A stretch of DNA of 64,000 nt from an uncultured Opitutales bacterium (GTDB lineage Bacteria > Verrucomicrobiota > Verrucomicrobiia > Opitutales > Intestinicryptomonadaceae), in the NCBI GenBank assembly GCA_900548275.1, contig URJY01000004.1, positions 29,816-93,815 of the forward strand, given 5' to 3'. The position numbers and the translations under genes are program-made. Positions 43,433 through 50,476 of this stretch are shown here, piece by piece; the first letter of the stretch is position 1, and the number at the start of each line of letters is the position of its first letter. Below the pieces are notes generated by a model. The model ran no database searches. It saw only the letters and a program-made list of their open reading frames with translations, and had not been told where the DNA came from.

Positions 43433-44386
43433 CTACTTCAAATTGTAGAAGTCGTACGACCAACTCCACGACGTTTCTTCGTTCGGGGAGAGCGAAATTT
43501 TCACGAACGGCTCGGGGCAGACCGTTTTTTTGTCGCTCCAGAACACCGCTTTCAGAAGCGGTTTGTCGCAGCGCACGCGCACGCCCGCGCCGACGTTGCC
43601 GAACTCTACCGATATGTCGTTTGCCGAAACGCCGCCGCCGCCGATTCCGACCAGACTCGCCCTGTCCTCTCCCGAAAGCCGGCGGAGAAACCTTATCCGC
43701 GTACCGTCGATTTTTGCGTTTGCGCCGAGTCCGTCGAACTCGGCCTTCGGCTCGAACGCGAACTTAACAACCACGCTTTCGTCGACGGGCGCATTGTCAA
43801 CGGTAAAGAAATTATGATTGTAGACGTTGGAATCTATTTTTTTCGTCCCCGTGTTTTTGAGCGAGCACAAAATCTTCAAGCCGCCGTTCCCGTCGAGCAG
43901 CAGCGTCTTTTTCAGCACATAGCCGTAGCCGCTTTTGTCGGAAAGTTTGTGGACATATTCCACACGGTCGGACATCGTTTTAACCTCGCGCGTACCCGCG
44001 TTTTTCAGCTTGTAGGGCAGTCTGAAATTATACGGCTGTGTGTCCGTTTTCTCGAGCATTCCCACGCCGATTTTCAGGAAATCGCCGCCCGCCTTTGCGT
44101 CGTCGTAGCCCACGACAAGAAACTCCTCGACGGGCCCGCTCACGCCGTCGTGCAAATCGGGGCTGTGGATGTCGTGCCGACTGCCGAAATAGACGTGCCC
44201 GCCAACATTCAGCGAAAACACGATTCCGTCGGGGCTGAAGCGCATTCCGCGGTAGTATCCGTTGCGCGAAACATCGACGCAAACGTCGGCTTCCGCCTTT
44301 CCGTCCGAAATTTTTGCGACTTTATATTCGAGCGCGTGTGCGAGCGCACAGGCGAAAACGCAGGCTGCAATGGGGAATTTTTTCAT
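43433..44386 (-). CDS. Secreted aldose-1-epimerase-like (mutarotase fold) protein
   Basis: 317 residues with a signal peptide (MKKFPIAACVFACALAHALE). The sequence follows a galactose-mutarotase-like beta-supersandwich: YYRGMRFSPDGIVFSLNVGG near residue 45, GYVLKKTLLLDGNGGLKILCSLKNTG near 155, and NHNFFTVDNAP near 195, where the His-Asn region sits in related folds. A true epimerase active site cannot be confirmed. It may act on, or simply bind, sugars released by the nearby galactosidases. It is convergent with miaA and 13 bp downstream of the nif3-like gene. Confidence 0.68.
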   Translation of the reverse strand: MKKFPIAACVFACALAHALEYKVAKISDGKAEADVCVDVSRNGYYRGMRFSPDGIVFSLNVGGHVYFGSRHDIHSPDLHDGVSGPVEEFLVVGYDDAKAGGDFLKIGVGMLEKTDTQPYNFRLPYKLKNAGTREVKTMSDRVEYVHKLSDKSGYGYVLKKTLLLDGNGGLKILCSLKNTGTKKIDSNVYNHNFFTVDNAPVDESVVVKFAFEPKAEFDGLGANAKIDGTRIRFLRRLSGEDRASLVGIGGGGVSANDISVEFGNVGAGVRVRCDKPLLKAVFWSDKKTVCPEPFVKISLSPNEETSWSWSYDFYNLK

Positions 44387-44399
44387 TTCTCCGAAAGAA

Positions 44400-45167
44400 T
44401 CAAAGCGGGTTCGGCATTTCGATAAAATCGCACTTCAAACCGAAATGTTTTGCGGTAAGTTCGCCGAGCGCGGCTACGCCGAAGCATTCGGTTGCGTAGT
44501 GTCCGCAGGGATAGAGGTTCAAGCCCATCTCCTGAGCCATCGTAAAATGGCGTTGGCGCAGTTCGCCGCAAACGAGCGTATCTATTCCCATTTCGCAAAG
44601 GTGCGGCACTGCCTCGCCGCAACTGCCCGAGCATATCGCGATTCTTTCGGGATTTTCCGAGCCGAACGCCATCGACTTGTATGTTTGCGGAAAGAGCGAA
44701 CGCAGGCGCGATTCAAGCTCGCTGCGTCCCCCGCGCGGCGCGCGCGCGACAACGCCTATTCCCGTGCCCTCGTGTTCGAAGCAACGCCCCAAAATCTCAA
44801 GCTCGAGTGCGTGTGCGATTAGCGTGTTGTTGCCGATTTCTGGATGTGCGTCGAGCGGCAGGTGCACCGAATAAACCGCCATATCCGAATCGATAAGGGC
44901 TTTTACTTTTTCGTATCTGAAGCCGACCACGGGAATCGACGATTCCCAATAAAGTCCGTGGTGGACGATTAGCAAATCCGCCCCGAGATGTGCGGCAACG
45001 CCTATTTCCGCGCCCCCGCCGTCGACCGCCGCTGCGATGCGCGTAACCTTGCCGCTGTTCTCGAACTGCAATCCGTTGTGTGCGGGCGGAAAATCCTTGA
45101 CGGCGGAAACTCCGCAAAAGCCGTCGAGGAAATCGACGACATCCGACAGTTTTGCGTTCCTTTTCAT
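44400..45167 (-). CDS. NIF3/DUF34-family dinuclear metal-centre protein
   Basis: 255-residue member of the widespread NIF3 (YbgI) family. The metal ligands are visible in LLIVHHGLYW, in SVHLPLDAHPEIGNN and in the C-terminal GELRQRHFTMAQEMGLNLYPCGHYATE. The family has been linked to GTP cyclohydrolase-like metal sites, but its cellular role is not settled. The ATG at 45167 is chosen; an in-frame ATG 6 codons upstream is possible. It lies immediately next to the repeat-rich region 45187-45769. Confidence 0.88.
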   Translation of the reverse strand: MKRNAKLSDVVDFLDGFCGVSAVKDFPPAHNGLQFENSGKVTRIAAAVDGGGAEIGVAAHLGADLLIVHHGLYWESSIPVVGFRYEKVKALIDSDMAVYSVHLPLDAHPEIGNNTLIAHALELEILGRCFEHEGTGIGVVARAPRGGRSELESRLRSLFPQTYKSMAFGSENPERIAICSGSCGEAVPHLCEMGIDTLVCGELRQRHFTMAQEMGLNLYPCGHYATECFGVAALGELTAKHFGLKCDFIEMPNPL

Positions 45168-45230
45168 AACACTGCGTTTTTGCATATAAAAAACATTGAA
45201 TACGTTTTTGCCGCAAATTCAACCCCAAAA

Positions 45231-45378
45231 CAAGGGCAGGCAAAGGCGAAGCCCTTGACGGCAGGCTGCAGCCTGCACGGCTACGGAACTTCGTTCCTTT
45301 CTGTGATACTGCGGCGGCAACTATAGTTGCCGCCTTTTGTGTATAAGCACGCATTGAGCGGCGGAATGCCGCTCAATG
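45231..45378. repeat. Array of five consecutive hairpins (REP/BIME-like)
   Basis: In order: CAAGGGC/GCCCTTG (45231-45257); the 16-bp palindrome GCAGGCTGCAGCCTGC (45261-45276); GGAAC-TTC-GTTCC (45285-45297); a perfect 22-bp palindrome with arm GGCGGCAACTA (45313-45334) followed by TTTT; and CATTGAGCGGC/GCCGCTCAATG with a 5-nt loop (45352-45378). No coding sequence is present. The second and third hairpins recur at 63946. Confidence 0.85.
45261..45315 (+). repeat. Dispersed 55-bp palindromic repeat, copy A
   Basis: Starts GCAGGCTGCAGCCTGC, continues ACGGCTACGGAAC and ends GATACTGCGGC. It matches 63946-64000 with about 4 mismatches over 55 positions. Copy A lies between the nif3-like gene and the 3' end of the Ste24-like gene. 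Confidence 0.85.
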
Positions 45379-45430
45379 GCTTTGGATGTTCGAACTTATT
45401 GTGTTTTTTTCGAAACCGTAGATTCGGTTA

Positions 45431-45700
45431 ATGAAAAATGAATAATGAAAAATGAAAAATTGGGGTTTGCTCCGCTTTGCGGGCAAACCCTATTGTCTCA
45501 CTGGTGTTATACTTTGTTACGGTGGGTAGCTTAGTGGATAGATATTGCCGATGTATGGAAAAATAGCCGCGTGTTGTTGCGCTTGCCTAAAAAGCTCGAA
45601 CTATCCGCAATCTCCAAATAAGCTATTAAAACAAAGAAATTCGCCTGCGGGAGTCAAGGGCGCGAATGCGCCCCAATTATTCATTATTCATTATTCATTA
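45431..45700. mobile_element. MITE-like element with 29-bp terminal inverted repeats and nested stems
   Basis: The left end is made of 7-bp units of the form (T/A)AATGAA and ends in AATTGGGG (about 45432-45465). The right end (45671-45700) is its reverse complement, with 27 of 29 positions matching. Each end carries its own hairpin: GGGTTTGC/GCAAACCC on the left and GGGCGC-GAAT-GCGCCC on the right. Three nested pairings lie inside: CTTTGTT/AACAAAG (45512/45630), TAGCTTA/TAAGCTA (45527/45619) and GTGGATAG/CTATCCGC (45534/45601). There is no open reading frame of note. It may be a non-autonomous element or a structured RNA. Confidence 0.6.
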
Positions 45701-45732
45701 CACAGCTCCTACCGTCGCGATACTTGTTGTTC

Positions 45733-45759
45733 TTTCAGCGTGTATACTATACGCTGAAA
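45733..45759. repeat. Inverted repeat next to the Ste24-like gene stop
   Basis: TTTCAGCGT / ACGCTGAAA with a 9-nt AT-rich loop, 10 bp past the minus-strand stop at 45770. It may stabilise or end that transcript, but it lacks a T run. Confidence 0.5.
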
Positions 45760-45769
45760 TTCATTTCCA

Positions 45770-47014
45770 TCAAACAACGGCATCCAACGCCCGTTCGCGC
45801 TCGAGCAGCGTCGGGTGGGAATAGTGGAATGCGCTGTATATCGGGTGCGGAACGAGATTGCCCAGATTCTTTTTATGGAGCTTTCGCAATGCCGATTTCA
45901 GATTTTCCGCGCCGCATAGCTTCGCCGAAAATGCGTCAGCCTCGTACTCGTTCGCGCGGGAAAACGCGTTCGCAATGGGAGCCATCCAAAACGTGAAAAA
46001 GCCCGCGCAAAGCGAGAACATCAAAAAGACGGGGCCGAAGCCCGTCGCCTCGCAAAATCCGAAGCCCAAGAAAAACCACTCGCTCTGCGAAAGCCATCCC
46101 ATAACCGCGAACGCCGCAAAGAGCATAACAAAGTTCATCGCCATCATCTTTATGATGTGCCCCCTTTTGTAGTGCCCTATTTCGTGCGCCAGAACTGCCT
46201 CGATTTCGGCTTCGCTAAGCTGCTCTATGAGCGTGTCGAAAAGCACTATTCTGCGGAAACGTCCGAAGCCCGTAAAAAACGCGTTCGAATGCGAGCTGCG
46301 CTTGCTGCCGTCCATCACCTGAATCGTGCTTGCGTGAAAACCGCCGCGTTCCGAAAGCGCAAGCAGCCGCGTTTTCAATTCGCCGTCGGGCAGCGGTTCA
46401 AGCTTGTTGAAAAGCGGCATAATCAGGCGCGGGTACAGCACGACCATCACAAGCTGGAACATTGCAACCGCAAAAAAACCCCACAGCCACCAAGTGTTTT
46501 TGAACGTCTCGGAGAACCAGAGTATGACAGTCAGAATCGGCGCGCCCAAAATCAGCCCCACGAAAAGGCTTTTGATTTTGTCGACAACCCAGAGTTTCAG
46601 CGTGCTCTTGTTGAAGCCGTACTCCTCTTCGATTACGAACTGCGAGTACAACTCGAACGGCAGGGACGGAACAGAAAGCACAACCGTTATCAGCACGATT
46701 GTTATCGACTGCCCCAACACGCTCGTTCCGAAAATGTCTATTCCGAAATCGAAGAGCGTCGGGATAATCCAGAGGGCGAAGAGCAGCGCGAGAAATATCG
46801 AGTTGCAAGTGCCCTCGAAAATTCCGAAGCGGGTTTTGTCGAGCGTGTACGAAAGCGACTTTGCGTAGGTTTCCGCGTCCATAAACGAGGCGAACGCCTG
46901 CGGCACGCACTTTTCGTTCGCGCGGATGCTGCGTATGTTCAGAATGTCGAGCCAAGTGTACACGACATAGTTGAGCGCGAGCATCGCGAGCACCACTGCA
47001 ACGGGAACGGTCAT
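45770..47014 (-). CDS. Ste24-type M48 metalloprotease (CAAX protease homolog)
   Basis: 414-residue integral membrane zinc protease. It has an N-terminal membrane segment, several more between residues 70 and 210, and two between residues 290 and 355. The zinc site is VLAHEIGHYKRGH with a third ligand in ANEYEADAFSAKL. The segment FTGFGRFRRIVLFDTLIEQL is typical of Ste24. Bacterial members probably degrade misfolded membrane proteins. It starts 3 bp after the gatB stop, so it is the last gene of the gatCAB transcription unit. Confidence 0.92.
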   Translation of the reverse strand: MTVPVAVVLAMLALNYVVYTWLDILNIRSIRANEKCVPQAFASFMDAETYAKSLSYTLDKTRFGIFEGTCNSIFLALLFALWIIPTLFDFGIDIFGTSVLGQSITIVLITVVLSVPSLPFELYSQFVIEEEYGFNKSTLKLWVVDKIKSLFVGLILGAPILTVILWFSETFKNTWWLWGFFAVAMFQLVMVVLYPRLIMPLFNKLEPLPDGELKTRLLALSERGGFHASTIQVMDGSKRSSHSNAFFTGFGRFRRIVLFDTLIEQLSEAEIEAVLAHEIGHYKRGHIIKMMAMNFVMLFAAFAVMGWLSQSEWFFLGFGFCEATGFGPVFLMFSLCAGFFTFWMAPIANAFSRANEYEADAFSAKLCGAENLKSALRKLHKKNLGNLVPHPIYSAFHYSHPTLLERERALDAVV

Positions 47015-47017
47015 CGC

Positions 47018-48535
47018 CTATTTGATTAGTTTTTTGAGGATGTCGAGCACCATTGCGGGGTTCGCCTTGCCCTTCGACGCCTTCATCACGGGACCGATTA
47101 GCGCGTTTATCGCCTTTTCGTTGCCCGCCTTGAACTGGTCGATGGCCTTTTGGTTGCCCGCCATCGCCTCGAGGCAGAACTTCTCGAGCTCGTCGGTGTT
47201 GCTGTTCTGTTTGAGTCCCTTGCGCTCGACGATTTCGTCGGCGGTTTCGCCCGTCGAGAACATTTCGACGAACACTTCCTTCGCCATCTGTTTCGAGATT
47301 ACGCCGCTGTCGACGACCCGCACGAGCGAAGCCAACGCCTTAGCCGAAAGCTTGCACTTTGCGAGTTTTTCGGCGGTCGAAACGTGTATGACCACATTTT
47401 CGCCCTCTCCGAAATCGTCCGATTTTTCCGATTCGTCGGCGGCTGAAAGCTCGCGCAAAAGGTCGTTGACAATCATATTAGCCGACGCTTTCGGATTTTT
47501 GCCGTACTCTTCGAGCGACTCCTCGAAGTAGGCGCAAAGCGCGGGATCGGGGCAGATAGCCGAAGTTATCGAGTACGGAAGCGCGTAGTTTTCCATATAT
47601 CTGCGCTGGCGGTCGAACGGAAGTTCGGGCAGTTTTGCGCGGATGGAATCGAGAAGCTCGCGCGAAATTTTGCACGGCATAAGGTCGGGGTCGGGGAAAT
47701 AGCGGTAGTCGTGCGCGTCCTCCTTCGAGCGCATCGACTGCGTTACCCCAAGCTGCGCGTCGTAGCGGCGCGTTTCCTGCACAATCGGGATTCCCTTTTT
47801 GATGCAGTCTATCTGCCTGCGGATTTCGTAGTCTATGCAGTTGCGCGCGTGCGACGTCGAGTTGATGTTTTTCATCTCGACCTTTACGCCGAATTCCTTT
47901 GCGCCCACGGGGCGAATCGACACGTTGACGTCGCAGCGCATCTGCCCTTTTTCCATATCGCAGTCGGAAATTCCCGCGGCGGAAATTGTGTTTTTGAGCG
48001 AAGTAAGGTACGCAAAGACCTCTTCCGAAGAGTGCATATCCGGCTCGGAGACGATTTCCATAAGCGGAGTGCCCGCCCTGTTGTAGTCCACGAGCGAATC
48101 GTGCGCGAAGTGCGTGAGCTTGCCGACGTCCTCCTCGAGGTGGATTCTCGTAAGCTTTACGTTGCGGTGCGCACCCATTTCCGCCCTGTTTTCGGCGGGC
48201 AGCTCAATCTCGACGCTGCCGCCCAGACACAGCGGCTTGTCGTACTGCGAAAGCTGATAGTTTTTGGGGCTGTCGGGGTAGAAATAATTTTTTCTATCCC
48301 ATTTTGTTATCTCGGGAATTTCGCATCCGAGCATAAGACCGAGCTCGATTGTCTTGCGGATTGCCTCGTAGTTGAGCACGGGCAGAACCCCCGGGAGCGC
48401 CCAGACGACGACGTCGGTGAGCGTGTTCGGCGGCTCGCCGAACCTGTGCGCCACGGAGGTGAACATTTTGCTGCGCGTCTTGATTTGGACGTGCGTTTCC
48501 AGACCGATTACTGCTTCGTATTGAATTTCGGACAT
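47018..48535 (-). CDS. gatB: Asp-tRNA(Asn)/Glu-tRNA(Gln) amidotransferase subunit B
   Basis: 505-residue kinase/tRNA-binding subunit of GatCAB, which amidates Glu-tRNA(Gln) and/or Asp-tRNA(Asn). Landmarks are YEAVIGLETHVQIKTRSKMF at the start, ALPGVLPVLN, YFYPDSPKNYQLSQYD, the DYNRAGTPLMEIVSEPD block and the C-terminal YqeY-like domain ending GPVMKASKGKANPAMV. The ATG at 48535 gives the conserved N-terminus; it lies 7 bp after gatA. Confidence 0.96.
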   Translation of the reverse strand: MSEIQYEAVIGLETHVQIKTRSKMFTSVAHRFGEPPNTLTDVVVWALPGVLPVLNYEAIRKTIELGLMLGCEIPEITKWDRKNYFYPDSPKNYQLSQYDKPLCLGGSVEIELPAENRAEMGAHRNVKLTRIHLEEDVGKLTHFAHDSLVDYNRAGTPLMEIVSEPDMHSSEEVFAYLTSLKNTISAAGISDCDMEKGQMRCDVNVSIRPVGAKEFGVKVEMKNINSTSHARNCIDYEIRRQIDCIKKGIPIVQETRRYDAQLGVTQSMRSKEDAHDYRYFPDPDLMPCKISRELLDSIRAKLPELPFDRQRRYMENYALPYSITSAICPDPALCAYFEESLEEYGKNPKASANMIVNDLLRELSAADESEKSDDFGEGENVVIHVSTAEKLAKCKLSAKALASLVRVVDSGVISKQMAKEVFVEMFSTGETADEIVERKGLKQNSNTDELEKFCLEAMAGNQKAIDQFKAGNEKAINALIGPVMKASKGKANPAMVLDILKKLIK

Positions 48536-48542
48536 AATAAAA

Positions 48543-50015
48543 TCAGAGTTGCGGGTTACGTTTGTTCCAGTCGCAGGCGCATTCGTACGCGTAGGCATAG
48601 GAGAGCAGATTCGATTCGTCGAACGCCCTGCCTATCATCTGAAGCCCCACGGGCATTCCGTCCGACGCGAAGCCGCACGGCACGGATATTGCGGGAAGCC
48701 CCGCAAGGTTTACGTTGATTGTAAAGATGTCGCTAAGGTACATCGCAAGCGGGTCGGACGTTTTTTCGCCCACTTTGAACGCGGTCGTCGGCGACGTCGG
48801 CGCAAGGATTGCGTCGACCGACTCGAACGCCTTTTCGAAGTCGGTTCTGATGAGCGTACGAACCTTTTGGGCGCGGAGATAGTAGGCGTCGTAATAGCCC
48901 GAGCTGAGAACGTAGCTGCCCAAGATGATTCGGCGTTTGACCTCTTCGCCGAAGCCTTCGGCGCGGCTCTTGAAGTATACGTCGATTACGTCTTTTGCCT
49001 TGTCGCTGCGGTGCGTGTAGCGGATGCCGTCGTAGCGGGCGAGGTTCGACGAAGCCTCGGCGGTAGCGATGATGTAGTAGACGGGAATCGCCAAGTCGGT
49101 ATGCGGCAGGGAAACTTCGACGATTTCCGCGCCGAGCTCGCCGCACTTTTTAATTGCGGCCTCCACGATTTGCCGCACTTCGGGATCGATACCCTCCGAC
49201 GCGAAATATTCCTTCGGAACGCCGATTTTCCTGCCCTTGAGCGATTCAGCCGAAAGCTTCGACGGATAGTCTTCAATCTTCACGTTCACGCTCGTGGAGT
49301 CGAGCCTGTCGTAGCCCGCGATGTGCTTCAGGACAATCGCCGCGTCCTTTACCGAACGCGCGAACGGACCGATTTGGTCGAGCGACGAAGCGAACGCCGC
49401 CAGACCGAAACGGCTGACAAGCCCGTACGTCGGCTTCATACCAACGACGCCGCAGAGCGAAGCGGGCTGGCGGATTGAGCCGCCCGTGTCGGAACCGAGC
49501 GACACCGCGCATTCGCCCGCCGAAACCGCTGCCGCAGAACCGCCGCTGCTGCCTCCGGGAATTCGCGACAAGTCCCACGGGTTGCGCGTTTTTTGAAGCG
49601 CGCTGTTTTCGCAGGAAGAGCCCATTGCAAATTCGTCCATATTCAGGCGACCCCAGAAGAGCGCGCCCGCGTCTTCGAGCTTTTGCATCGCAGTGCCCGT
49701 GTAGGGGCTGACGTAGTTTTCGAGCATTCTGCTTGCGCAGGTTAGCTTTTGCCCGCGAACGGCAAGCAAATCCTTAAGCCCCACGGGAATGCCGTCGAGC
49801 TCAGAGAGCTTGCCGCCGTTTGCCCTGCGCTTGTCCGACTTTTCGGCGTTCGCCAAAAGTTCGTCCTCGTTGGACGATATGAACGCGCCGACTTTCGGGT
49901 CTACCGCGTTTTTTCTGTCGATGAAAACTTTTGCAAGCTCCACCGCCGAGATTTGGCGGCTGTCGAGCATTGCGTCGAGTTTGTCGATATTTTCGTAAAA
50001 GATTTCTCCGCTCAT
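48543..50015 (-). CDS. gatA: Asp-tRNA(Asn)/Glu-tRNA(Gln) amidotransferase subunit A
   Basis: 490-residue amidase-signature subunit that releases ammonia from glutamine. The Ser-cisSer-Lys triad is present: Lys in DGIPVGLKDLLAVRG, the signature RIPGGSSGGSAAAVSAGECA, and the nucleophile region LGSDTGGSIRQPASLCGVVG. The order gatC, gatA, gatB, with short gaps, is the standard operon. Confidence 0.96.
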   Translation of the reverse strand: MSGEIFYENIDKLDAMLDSRQISAVELAKVFIDRKNAVDPKVGAFISSNEDELLANAEKSDKRRANGGKLSELDGIPVGLKDLLAVRGQKLTCASRMLENYVSPYTGTAMQKLEDAGALFWGRLNMDEFAMGSSCENSALQKTRNPWDLSRIPGGSSGGSAAAVSAGECAVSLGSDTGGSIRQPASLCGVVGMKPTYGLVSRFGLAAFASSLDQIGPFARSVKDAAIVLKHIAGYDRLDSTSVNVKIEDYPSKLSAESLKGRKIGVPKEYFASEGIDPEVRQIVEAAIKKCGELGAEIVEVSLPHTDLAIPVYYIIATAEASSNLARYDGIRYTHRSDKAKDVIDVYFKSRAEGFGEEVKRRIILGSYVLSSGYYDAYYLRAQKVRTLIRTDFEKAFESVDAILAPTSPTTAFKVGEKTSDPLAMYLSDIFTINVNLAGLPAISVPCGFASDGMPVGLQMIGRAFDESNLLSYAYAYECACDWNKRNPQL

Positions 50016-50039
50016 TTCGGGAATGTGTTTTCGGGTTGC

Positions 50040-50333
50040 CTACGCGTCGTCCACGACCTTGGGAACGACTATCTGGTTGTCGCGCTTTGCGGGGGCGTTC
50101 ATCAGCGCGTCCTCGACGCTCATCGGTTCGCCCTCCACGTCTTCGCGCCACACGTTGTAGATTGCGTGCGCGTGCGCGCTCGGCTCCACGTCGGAAACGT
50201 CTATTGCCGAGAGCTTTTCAAAATATCCCAATATCTGCCCGAGCTGCTTGGAGAACTTCTCCTTTTCCTCTTCGGTCAGCTCTATGCGCGCGAGTTTCGC
50301 AACATAGTCTATGTCGATTTCGTTTGAATTCAT
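50040..50333 (-). CDS. gatC: Asp-tRNA(Asn)/Glu-tRNA(Gln) amidotransferase subunit C
   Basis: 97-residue chaperone-like subunit that wraps around GatA. IDIDYVAKLARIELTEEEKE and the ILGYFEKLSAIDVSDVEP segment are diagnostic. The C-terminus (RDNQIVVPKVVDDA) matches the conserved GatC end. The start MNSNEID is preferred over an upstream in-frame ATG that would add 23 unrelated residues. First gene of the gatCAB-Ste24 unit. Confidence 0.93.
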   Translation of the reverse strand: MNSNEIDIDYVAKLARIELTEEEKEKFSKQLGQILGYFEKLSAIDVSDVEPSAHAHAIYNVWREDVEGEPMSVEDALMNAPAKRDNQIVVPKVVDDA

Positions 50334-50417
50334 ATGCGTGTGAAAATCGCAAAAACGCGCCGACTTTTCAAGAAAATTACCGCGTTTTTTTCGGGGCGGC
50401 AAACCGCGCGGAAACGG

Positions 50418-50448
50418 AAAGTCCGCACCGTGCGCCGATGCGGACTTT
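50418..50448. terminator. Hairpin between the GH-A hydrolase gene and gatC
   Basis: AAAGTCCGCA / TGCGGACTTT stem of 10 bp with an 11-nt loop, 29 bp past the minus-strand stop at 50477. No clear T run follows, so termination may be weak or factor-assisted. Confidence 0.45.
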
Positions 50449-50476
50449 CGAAAAAATCGGGACTCGTCGCGTTCCC

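Noticed and set aside
45545..45757. 70-residue frame inside the inverted-repeat element
   Set aside because: No similarity to known proteins; it crosses the structured stems and the right terminal repeat, so it is more likely non-coding.
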